A stretch of 64,000 bases of DNA from Chryseobacterium ginsenosidimutans. Its GTDB lineage: Bacteria > Bacteroidota > Bacteroidia > Flavobacteriales > Weeksellaceae. Under the pieces are notes generated by a model. It searched no databases, was not told the DNA's origin, and saw only the letters and a program-made list of their open reading frames with translations. The stretch's first letter is position 1. Each line of letters begins with the position of its first letter. Shown here one piece after another: positions 18,770-26,333 of this stretch. The stretch spans positions 2,542,001 to 2,606,000 of the forward strand of contig NZ_JANUCO010000001.1 of NCBI RefSeq assembly GCF_024807225.1. Reading direction: 5' to 3'. The position numbers and the translations under genes are program-made.

Positions 18770-20137
18770 TTACTTTTTAATTATTTTTTTAACTGAATTT
18801 TTTCCGTTTTCGAAGGTCACTTTCACGAAATAAATGCCTTTTGGAGCATCCGTAATATCAATCTTCTGATCTGTCATTCTTGCATTAATGATTTGCCCGA
18901 CTGCATTGGTAACTTCCGCCGATTTTATTTTTCTTTCATCTTTAAAATAAATGATTCCGCTTGTAGGATTTGGATAGACTCCGAAGCTGTTATTATTTTT
19001 AATATCATTTACAGAAAGCGTATTCAGAGAGATTCTTTTCACTCTTGTTCCGCTTTGAGTATAGGCAACGACAAGATAATTATTCACAGGATCAACTGCG
19101 ATATCCGTAAAAGTGGTCGCTCCGTCTGCAACAAAATCTCCGCCTACTTTTGACCAGCTTCCGCTTCCTGAATTAAATTTATAGACAGAATTTTTCCCGT
19201 GATTGGCATTCGAACTGTCCCAAATACTCGCCACAACATAAGGAATTCCGTTCGCTCCAACGGTAATTGCGGTATTATTGACAACCGTATCAGAAAAATT
19301 AGCTGCCCCAATCTGAACCCATTTATTTCCGTCAAATTTTTTCACATTCAATTTTCTTCCTTCCGCCGTGCTTGAAACATAGACTACATAAGGATTATTA
19401 CTGCTGTCCAAAGCAATATCTGTGAAGGAGTTATCAGAAGTATATCCGTTTCCTAAAGCTGCACCGCCAAGTAACGTCCATGAATCTGTACTTGATGCAT
19501 TAGCGCTGATTTTATAGACTTTTACGCCACTCGCAATCTGACAAACGTAAATGGTATTATCCGAACCAATCACCATTTCCGCAAAAGTAGATCCACCCGC
19601 AAAACCGGCTGTTCCCACTTGTTCCCAAGCTCCGTTTACATATCTTCTCACCGTTCCGGATCCGTCCGATCCGTAAGCAAAAAGAGTATTGGAAGGTGAA
19701 ACTGCGGTTGCCTGATAATTAACACTATTTGAGGTCGCATTCGGTAATAACGACCACGCTCCGGAACTGTATTTTCTGACCTCCATTCCCGTTCCCGGAT
19801 AACCGATCTGGTTGCTGTAATAAATGCTTCCTTGTGTATCAATCGTCAAAGAATTGTAAGTCGCCGTTCCTGTTGTAATTCCTGCAGCACCTCCAAGATA
19901 CGACCAGGAATTCCCGTCAAATTTCTGTACAGAACCTTTCGCGACAGAAACATCATAATAAGAAAGGAAATAATTTCCCGAAGCATCAACTGCTAAATTA
20001 TTATAGCTTGTTCCTCCCGCCGAAACGATAGAAGAAGCACCTACATTGTCCCACTGTTGAGCGAAAGCAAAAACATTCAGACCAACTCCACAAACTACAA
20101 GAGCTTTTCTGACATTAAAAAAAGAGTTATTTTTCAT
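18770..20137 (-). CDS. Secreted propeller-like repeat protein with T9SS type A sorting domain
   Basis: 455 residues with a signal peptide (ALVVCGVGLNVFAFAQ). The middle holds about six repeats of 50-60 residues, each with a pattern like VQKFDGNSWSYLGGAAG, LNVKKFDGNKWVQIGAANF or VYKFNSGSGSWSKVGGDF followed by a short DxxxNPYV/NxLYV strand, as expected for blades of a beta-propeller. The last 70 residues are a T9SS type A signal (FGVYPNPTSGIIYFKDE, APKGIYFVKVTFENG, KKIIKK). Surface or secreted; ligand unknown. It has its own terminator. Confidence 0.82.
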   Translation of the reverse strand: MKNNSFFNVRKALVVCGVGLNVFAFAQQWDNVGASSIVSAGGTSYNNLAVDASGNYFLSYYDVSVAKGSVQKFDGNSWSYLGGAAGITTGTATYNSLTIDTQGSIYYSNQIGYPGTGMEVRKYSSGAWSLLPNATSNSVNYQATAVSPSNTLFAYGSDGSGTVRRYVNGAWEQVGTAGFAGGSTFAEMVIGSDNTIYVCQIASGVKVYKISANASSTDSWTLLGGAALGNGYTSDNSFTDIALDSSNNPYVVYVSSTAEGRKLNVKKFDGNKWVQIGAANFSDTVVNNTAITVGANGIPYVVASIWDSSNANHGKNSVYKFNSGSGSWSKVGGDFVADGATTFTDIAVDPVNNYLVVAYTQSGTRVKRISLNTLSVNDIKNNNSFGVYPNPTSGIIYFKDERKIKSAEVTNAVGQIINARMTDQKIDITDAPKGIYFVKVTFENGKNSVKKIIKK

Positions 20138-20497
20138 AATAAAAGAATGTTTAAAAAAGGTTGAAATTTTTACGAATTTTCAGTTCTAATAAAGTGTGAT
20201 TTTTGGTAGAATTCTTTTGGTGAAGAATTATCAACAAATTTATCAGTTACATGAAATAAACACGCTTTTAAGTTGGGAATTATCAAAAAATGACATACTC
20301 ATTACATACTTTTTGATGTTTTTGAGTGTGAAATTTATGAATTTTATAAAATTGAGAAAAAGAATTCGGAATTTTTGAGAGAAAAAAACAGAGGTGTAAT
20401 ACCTGTTTGAATCGATATTTTTTATTGTATAATTAATACGTATTCAATGTGAATTTTAAAATATTAATAATTAAATTAAAATGTAAATTGCAGTAAA
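20138..20497. other. AT-rich spacer, no gene supported
   Basis: 360 bases between two minus-strand genes. Only short low-quality open frames occur (including a GTG-started 60-codon one at 20196). No convincing terminator for the regulator gene was found. Confidence 0.4.
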
Positions 20498-21907
20498 TTA
20501 AAGACCATCAATCCAGTTATAAATGTCAACCGACTGCGGAATTTCAAACTTTTTTCGGAGTCTGTATTTTTTATTCTGAACGGTTCTTGTTTCTATAAAT
20601 GTATATTTTGCGATTTCTTTGGTCGTTAATTTTAATTTCAAAAAGGCGCAAAATTCGATCTCCGATTGTTGAAGTTCAGGATTGAGTTTTAATAATTTAT
20701 CGGAAAACTCAGGAAAAGCATTTTCAAAAGCAAACATAAAACTTGGATCATGGTTTTCAATAAGATTAATTAAAGTTTTATAGGTTTCATGAAGGTTTTG
20801 ATTGATTTCTATAATCTTTTTCTTTCTAAATTTAAAATAGAGAAATAACGAAGCTCCAATGAATAAAACCAGAGAAATCCCCCAAAGAAGAAGGCTTCTG
20901 TCGGACAATTTGCTTTGTTCCTGTTTGTCTTTACTGATGACTTCCTGCAAAGAATTGTACTTGCTTTGAAGCATCTGCAAATCATACTGTTTTAGTTTGT
21001 TTTCATAGAAATCGGCGCTGTCTTTTTGATTGTTTTGCTGATAAATTTCTTTAAGAGATTTATAAATATTATTGATATTCAGTTCAATCCCAATCCGTTT
21101 GCTGATTTTTAATGCTTTGTGGAAATTTTTGACTGAATTTTCATCATCTTTTTGCTTCTTGTAATATTGCCCGATCACCGTATAATTGTCGATCATCGAT
21201 TTGTCTTCCGAAATATCCGAAGGCTTTATATGAATTGATTTTTGAGCGTAATAATAGGCAGAATCTAAGTTGTATTGCGCATAAACATTAGAAATATTAG
21301 AATAGTTCAGGTATTGAAAACTTGCAAATTCTTTAGGATCTTTCAGCTCGTTTCCGCTTTTTATTTCTTCGAGAAGTTTTTTGGCTGCATTTTTTGGTTC
21401 GTTTTTATCTAAATAAATATTAGAAAAACTACTCAGAATATTGGCTTTAGCATAGAAAATTTTCTTGCTTTTCGATTGATCTCTCTGAAGGATTTCATAA
21501 GCTGTATTTAAATGAAAAATAGCTTTATCATAAAATTTATTCACCGAATACGTCTCTGCGATGTAGATATTTGCCATTGCTTCATAATACACATTATTAT
21601 ATTCACCGGAAACTTTTTGTAGCTGTTCAGAAGAAATAATAAGACTGTCGACCTGATTTTTATTATAAAAATACCGGCATTTTTTTTCCAGCAGTTTCAT
21701 TTCCGAAACAGAATCTTTCAGTGTTTTTGATTCTTTGATAAGATTATTGAGCTGCGAATAGGCTTGGTCGATATTCGTATTAAAAAGTGCAGCGTTCGAA
21801 GAAACCTTATCTCTGAATTCTTTCCTATTTTCCTGTGATTGAGAAAATAGCAACGAACAAAAAAATAAGCTGGAAAAACACATCAATCGAGCAGCTCTTT
21901 CAATCAT
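20498..21907 (-). CDS. TPR-containing membrane regulator with C-terminal HTH
   Basis: 469 residues from ATG 21907; a TTG two codons upstream is less likely. An N-terminal signal or anchor (MCFSSLFFCSLLFSQ) is followed by about seven TPR-like helical pairs (residues 30-310), a transmembrane helix (LLLWGISLVLFIGASLFLYF), a short coiled segment and a C-terminal LuxR-like helix-turn-helix (LKLKLTTKEIAKYTFIETRT, VQNKKYRLRKKF). This design, sensor outside and DNA-binding part inside, is common in flavobacteria and Bacteroides. The signal sensed and targets are unknown; the flanking xylan locus and the T9SS gene are both possible targets. Confidence 0.8.
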   Translation of the reverse strand: MIERAARLMCFSSLFFCSLLFSQSQENRKEFRDKVSSNAALFNTNIDQAYSQLNNLIKESKTLKDSVSEMKLLEKKCRYFYNKNQVDSLIISSEQLQKVSGEYNNVYYEAMANIYIAETYSVNKFYDKAIFHLNTAYEILQRDQSKSKKIFYAKANILSSFSNIYLDKNEPKNAAKKLLEEIKSGNELKDPKEFASFQYLNYSNISNVYAQYNLDSAYYYAQKSIHIKPSDISEDKSMIDNYTVIGQYYKKQKDDENSVKNFHKALKISKRIGIELNINNIYKSLKEIYQQNNQKDSADFYENKLKQYDLQMLQSKYNSLQEVISKDKQEQSKLSDRSLLLWGISLVLFIGASLFLYFKFRKKKIIEINQNLHETYKTLINLIENHDPSFMFAFENAFPEFSDKLLKLNPELQQSEIEFCAFLKLKLTTKEIAKYTFIETRTVQNKKYRLRKKFEIPQSVDIYNWIDGL

Positions 21908-22578
21908 TAGCAAACGGTACGGCTTTGAAAATTAAATATGAATGGTGAATTATTACGTAAAATTAACAATATTATCAGTAATTGCTTGAATATTTAAAGA
22001 TAAATGCATAAAAGTATTGAATGAAAATAATAATAACGAATATGGAATACTCAAATGAATTTCAATTTTAAATCAATCATTTTTCAAATAGCTGATTTTG
22101 AGTTTGTTTGAATAATATTCTTCTTCGTTTTATGGGAAACGGAACGATTTCTTCAAATCCATGAATTTTCCGCTACGTTTTTTCATATTTATTTTCTCTT
22201 TTTGATAAAATCGGTAACTGAGTATATAAAATGGTTAAAATTTCATCTTAATTTTATCGGTTTTTTTAACTAAAAACATTGTTTTTTTATATTATTTTAA
22301 AAAAAAATTAAGAAAGTTTCTGTTTTTTCTTATCATGTTTTTAATGATTAATAAAATTATTTTTTTTAATCTTTTTTTTTGCTGTAAATGTCTCTTTCTG
22401 AATCTTTTCAAAAAATAATATCATTGGTTTTACGATAACCTTATCATAATTTTAATGAAATAGTTATCATTAAAAATCGATATGTAATCTATTGATAAGC
22501 AGTGTGTAATGTTTATTTTATTTTTTTTATTCAACTGAATTTTTATATTTGTGATGTTACGTAAATGTTAACGCTGTA
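21908..22578 (+). promoter_or_regulatory. Divergent control region before the xylose genes
   Basis: A very AT-rich 670-base spacer. TATATTTG at 22544-22551 fits the -7 box TAnnTTTG and lies 27 bases before the Nudix regulator. Upstream are two near-identical 18-mers, TTATCATGTTTTTAATGA (22330-22347) and TTATCATAATTTTAATGA (22441-22458), an inverted third partial copy (TTATCATTAAAAA, 22464-22476) and a palindrome GATAACCTTATC (22435-22446). These are candidate operators for the regulator encoded next door, with the caution that AT-rich DNA yields such matches by chance. Confidence 0.4.
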
Positions 22579-23295
22579 ATGAGTCCGAATTTTATACATA
22601 CCTATGTTTCTGTCGATTGTGTCGTTTTTGGTTTCGACTATGAAAACAGACTGAATATTTTATTGGTAGAGCGCCATCTTGATGCGGAAAGACAGATAAA
22701 GCTTCCCGGAAGTTTGATCTTGAGTGATGAAGATGTAGATGATGCCGCAGAAAGAGTACTTCATGAGCTTACAGGAATTAAGAAAATGGTTCTGAAGCAA
22801 TTCAAGTGTTTTGCAGATCCGATGAGAGCAAGCGGTCAAGACGACATCAAATGGATGGGAATGGAGTACAAGCATCATATTGACAGGATCATTACGGTGG
22901 CTTACCTTTCGCTTTGTAAGATCGATCACAAGATCAACAGTACAAAGTACGACACGGTAGATTGGTGCCCTATTGATAAATTGCCATCGTTGCCGTTTGA
23001 CCATAATAAGATTATCAATGAATCTTTGGTGGAGATCAGAAAATGGATAGAATCAGATTTTTCGATTATTTTCGAACTGCTTCCTAAAAGATTTACAATC
23101 AGGCAATTGTATCAATTATACGGTGCGTTAAGTGAAAAATATATTGATATTAAAAATTTTCATAAAAAAATATCTTCGTTCAACTATATTGTTCCGTTGG
23201 ATGAGATTGAAAAAAATGTATCACACAGAGCAGCAAGATATTATAAGTTTGATGCTAAGATTTACAAGAAAAATAATACTAAACTAATCAAATAA
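22579..23295 (+). CDS. NrtR-family Nudix transcriptional regulator of xylose use
   Basis: 238 residues. The N-terminal ~140 residues are a Nudix-fold domain (VDCVVFGFDYENRLNILLVE, LPGSLILSDEDVDDAAERVL), in which the canonical catalytic Nudix box GX5EX7REUXEEXGU is degenerate, as usual for NrtR regulators that bind but do not hydrolyse ligand. The C-terminal ~75 residues are the winged helix (LLPKRFTIRQLYQLYGALSE, FHKKISSFNYIVPL, ARYYKFD). In Bacteroidota, NrtR homologues control arabinose and xylose genes. The xylulokinase gene starts 16 bases later, so it is probably autoregulated together with xylB and xylA. Confidence 0.85.
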   Translation: MSPNFIHTYVSVDCVVFGFDYENRLNILLVERHLDAERQIKLPGSLILSDEDVDDAAERVLHELTGIKKMVLKQFKCFADPMRASGQDDIKWMGMEYKHHIDRIITVAYLSLCKIDHKINSTKYDTVDWCPIDKLPSLPFDHNKIINESLVEIRKWIESDFSIIFELLPKRFTIRQLYQLYGALSEKYIDIKNFHKKISSFNYIVPLDEIEKNVSHRAARYYKFDAKIYKKNNTKLIK

Positions 23296-23311
23296 TACCC
23301 TTTTTTGAATT

Positions 23312-24796
23312 ATGTACTTACTAGGCTATGATATTGGCAGTTCTTCTGTGAAAGTTTGTCTCATCGAGGCATCCAGCGGAAAAGTGATCGCATCAGAATT
23401 TTCTCCTAAAAAAGAGATGAAAATCACGGCGATAAATCCGGGTTGGGCAGAGCAAAATCCGGGTGATTGGTGGATCAACCTGAAACTGGCTCACGAAGCT
23501 GTCATGCATGAATCGGGGGTACATCCAGAAGACATCAAAGGAATTGGGATTACGTGGCAGATGCACGGTTTGATTTTGGTAGATAAAGATCAGAATTTAT
23601 TGAGACCTTCGATTATTTGGTGCGATAGCCGCGCTGTTCCTTATGGAGAGAAGGCTTTTAAAGCAATCGGAGAAGAAAAATGTTTGTCACATTTATTGAA
23701 TTCACCGGGAAATTTTACCGCTTCAAAATTAGCTTGGGTAAAAGAACACGAACCGGAAATTTTCGAAAAAATAGATAAAATAATGCTTCCGGGAGACTAC
23801 ATCGCCATGAGACTTTCAGGCGAGATCGGAATGACGATTGAAGGGTTGTCAGAAGGTATTTTCTGGGATTTTAAAAATAACTGCATTTCAGAAGATGTGA
23901 TTAATTATTATGGAATTCCTAAAAGCTTTTTCCCTGAAATTGTACCAACGTTCGGAATTCAGTCGACAGTTTCTGCAACAGCAGCTCAGGAATTAGGCTT
24001 AAAAGAAGGAACTCCGATCTCTTACAGAGCAGGAGATCAACCCAATAATGCATTGTCATTAAATGTTTTCAATCCCGGAGAAATTGCTTCTACAGCAGGA
24101 ACTTCAGGCGTTGTATACGGCGTTTTAGACAAGCTTGAATATGATAAATTATCAAGAGTAAATACTTTTGCCCACGTTAATTATACACCGGAATTAACAA
24201 GATTGGGAGTTTTACTTTGTATCAACGGAACAGGAATTTTAAATTCTTGGTTAAAGCACAATTTCGCTACTTCATTGTCTTCTTACGGAGATATGAACGA
24301 TTTGGCATCACTTTCACCGGTTGGAGCAAAGGGTTTGAGCATCATTCCATTTGGAAACGGAGCAGAAAGAGTGCTGGAAAATAAAGAAACCAATTGTTCG
24401 ATCCACGGAATTAATTTTAACATCCACTCAAAAGGAGACATCTTGCGTGCAGCGCAGGAAGGCATCGTGTTTTCTTACGAATACGGAATGAATATCATGA
24501 GAAATATCGGGATGGATATTCAGGTGATTCGTGCCGGAAATGCCAATATGTTTTTAAGTTCGATTTTCAGAAAATCACTTGCCGGAGTGAGCAATGCTGT
24601 GATTGAGCTTTATGATACCGACGGAGCGGTAGGAGCAGCGAGAGCAGCAGGAATGGGAATCGGTTTTTATGCAGATTCTAAAGAAGCTTTTGCTTCTCTT
24701 GAAAGAATTGCCGTGATAGAACCTCAATTAGAAAAACGAGAACAATATTTAGAAGCTTATTCAAGATGGAAAAGTCATCTTAACGAAATAATCTAA
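23312..24796 (+). CDS. xylB: Xylulokinase
   Basis: 494 residues, FGGY carbohydrate kinase family. It phosphorylates D-xylulose to xylulose 5-phosphate with ATP in the cytoplasm. The two ribonuclease-H-like halves are seen: LLGYDIGSSSVKVCLIE and GIGITWQMHGLILVDKD at the front, with IIWCDSRAVPYGEKA; GEIASTAGTSGVVYGVL and VIRAGNANMFLSSIFRKSLA in the second half. The WQMHG motif is typical of xylulokinases. Its place between the Nudix regulator and xylose isomerase supports the assignment. Confidence 0.95.
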   Translation: MYLLGYDIGSSSVKVCLIEASSGKVIASEFSPKKEMKITAINPGWAEQNPGDWWINLKLAHEAVMHESGVHPEDIKGIGITWQMHGLILVDKDQNLLRPSIIWCDSRAVPYGEKAFKAIGEEKCLSHLLNSPGNFTASKLAWVKEHEPEIFEKIDKIMLPGDYIAMRLSGEIGMTIEGLSEGIFWDFKNNCISEDVINYYGIPKSFFPEIVPTFGIQSTVSATAAQELGLKEGTPISYRAGDQPNNALSLNVFNPGEIASTAGTSGVVYGVLDKLEYDKLSRVNTFAHVNYTPELTRLGVLLCINGTGILNSWLKHNFATSLSSYGDMNDLASLSPVGAKGLSIIPFGNGAERVLENKETNCSIHGINFNIHSKGDILRAAQEGIVFSYEYGMNIMRNIGMDIQVIRAGNANMFLSSIFRKSLAGVSNAVIELYDTDGAVGAARAAGMGIGFYADSKEAFASLERIAVIEPQLEKREQYLEAYSRWKSHLNEII

Positions 24797-24911
24797 ACCA
24801 ATCCAATCTACAAAGGAGTTTTCCATTGTACTTATTGACCTTTCCAGATCAATGAGCAGGGAATTTTTACGCTAAATTTTAAAACAAATTAAAAAATTAA
24901 AACAGATAAAT

Positions 24912-26240
24912 ATGAACACTTTAACAGGTACAAAAGAGTTTTTTACAGGTATCGACAAGATTCAGTTTGAAGGAAAAGAAAGCAGAAACCCATTGGCTTT
25001 CAGATATTATGATGCAGAAAAAATCATCATGGGAAAACCGATGAAAGACTGGACGAAATTTGCAATGGCTTGGTGGCACACGCTTTGTGCAAACGGAAGC
25101 GATCCGTTTGGCGGACCTACAATTCATCATCCTTGGGATATCGGAAATGACGCAGTAACCAGAGCGATGCACAAAATGGATGCAGGTTTTGAATTTATGT
25201 CTAAAATGGGCTTCAATTACTACTGTTTCCACGATATCGACTTGGTAGATCCAGCCAACAACTGGAAAGATTATGAGAAAAATCTTCAGGCAGTTGTAGA
25301 ATATGCAAAACAAAAGCAAGCTGAAACAGGAATTAAGCTTTTATGGGGAACAGCGAACGTTTTCACGCATGAAAGATACATGAACGGAGCTTCTACCAAC
25401 CCGAATTTTGATGTGGTGGCTTGTGCAGGAACTCAGGTTAAAAATTCTATCGATGCAACCATCGCTCTTGGTGGTGAAAATTATGTTTTCTGGGGTGGAA
25501 GAGAAGGTTATATGAGCCTTTTAAACACAGACATGAAGCGTGAAAAAGATCATTTGGCACGTTTTCTTTCAATGTCCAGAGATTATGCGCGTCAACAAGG
25601 TTTCAAAGGAACTTTCCTGATCGAGCCAAAACCGATGGAACCTACAAAACACCAGTACGATTACGATTCTGAGACCGTTATTGGTTTCTTAAGACATTAC
25701 GGATTAGACAAAGATTTTAAATTAAATATTGAAGTAAACCACGCTACTTTGGCTGGTCACACTTTTGAGCACGAACTTCAGGTTGCGGTTGACGCAGGAC
25801 TTTTAGGAAGCATCGATGCAAATAGAGGAGATTACCAAAACGGTTGGGATACAGATCAGTTTCCGGTGGATTATTATGATATGGTTCAGGCTTGGTTGGT
25901 GCTTCTTCCGGCGGGAGGTTTAGGAAATGGTGGAGTTAATTTCGATGCTAAAATCAGAAGAAATTCTATCGATGCTGAAGATTTATTTATCTCTCACATT
26001 TCAGGAATGGATGTTTTTGCAAAAGGTCTTTTGGCTGCAGCAGATATTTTGGAGAATTCAGATTACAAAAAATTGAGAACAAACCGTTACGCTTCTTTCG
26101 ACAACGGAAACGGAAAAGCTTACGAAGAAGGATCTCTTACTTTGGAAGATCTTCAGAGAATTGCCCACGAAATCGGCGAACCTCAACCAAAAAGCGGCAA
26201 GCAGGAATTGTTTGAAGCCATCGTAAACATGTATATCTAA
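24912..26240 (+). CDS. xylA: Xylose isomerase
   Basis: 442 residues, the usual length of class II xylose isomerases. It converts D-xylose to D-xylulose with two divalent metal ions. Conserved segments are FAMAWWHTLCANGSDPFGG, NYYCFHDIDLVDP (catalytic His and Asp), VFWGGREGYMSLLNTDM, FLIEPKPMEPTKHQYDYD (metal-binding Glu), LNIEVNHATLAGHTFEHEL and SIDANRGDYQNGWDTDQFP (metal ligands). It follows xylB after a 115-base spacer and is followed by a terminator. Confidence 0.97.
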   Translation: MNTLTGTKEFFTGIDKIQFEGKESRNPLAFRYYDAEKIIMGKPMKDWTKFAMAWWHTLCANGSDPFGGPTIHHPWDIGNDAVTRAMHKMDAGFEFMSKMGFNYYCFHDIDLVDPANNWKDYEKNLQAVVEYAKQKQAETGIKLLWGTANVFTHERYMNGASTNPNFDVVACAGTQVKNSIDATIALGGENYVFWGGREGYMSLLNTDMKREKDHLARFLSMSRDYARQQGFKGTFLIEPKPMEPTKHQYDYDSETVIGFLRHYGLDKDFKLNIEVNHATLAGHTFEHELQVAVDAGLLGSIDANRGDYQNGWDTDQFPVDYYDMVQAWLVLLPAGGLGNGGVNFDAKIRRNSIDAEDLFISHISGMDVFAKGLLAAADILENSDYKKLRTNRYASFDNGNGKAYEEGSLTLEDLQRIAHEIGEPQPKSGKQELFEAIVNMYI

Positions 26241-26247
26241 AAAAATA

Positions 26248-26305
26248 AAAAGGCTGCTAAACACTAAGGATTTTTACAAATTATAATTATTAATAGCCTT
26301 TTATT
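26248..26305 (+). terminator. Terminator after xylA
   Basis: AAAAGGCTGCTAA (26248-26260) and TTAATAGCCTTTT (26290-26302) form an 11/13-bp stem ending in a T-rich tract. The long loop makes it a moderate-strength terminator or attenuator before susC. Confidence 0.6.
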
Positions 26306-26333
26306 CAACCCTAATATTTAAAAAATAATAATT

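Noticed and set aside
20196..20378. 60-codon open frame with GTG start in the spacer
   Set aside because: AT-rich random-looking protein, no promoter, no family; probably chance.
22435..22446. GATAACCTTATC as a certain operator
   Set aside because: Perfect but short palindrome in very AT-rich DNA; kept only as part of the candidate region.
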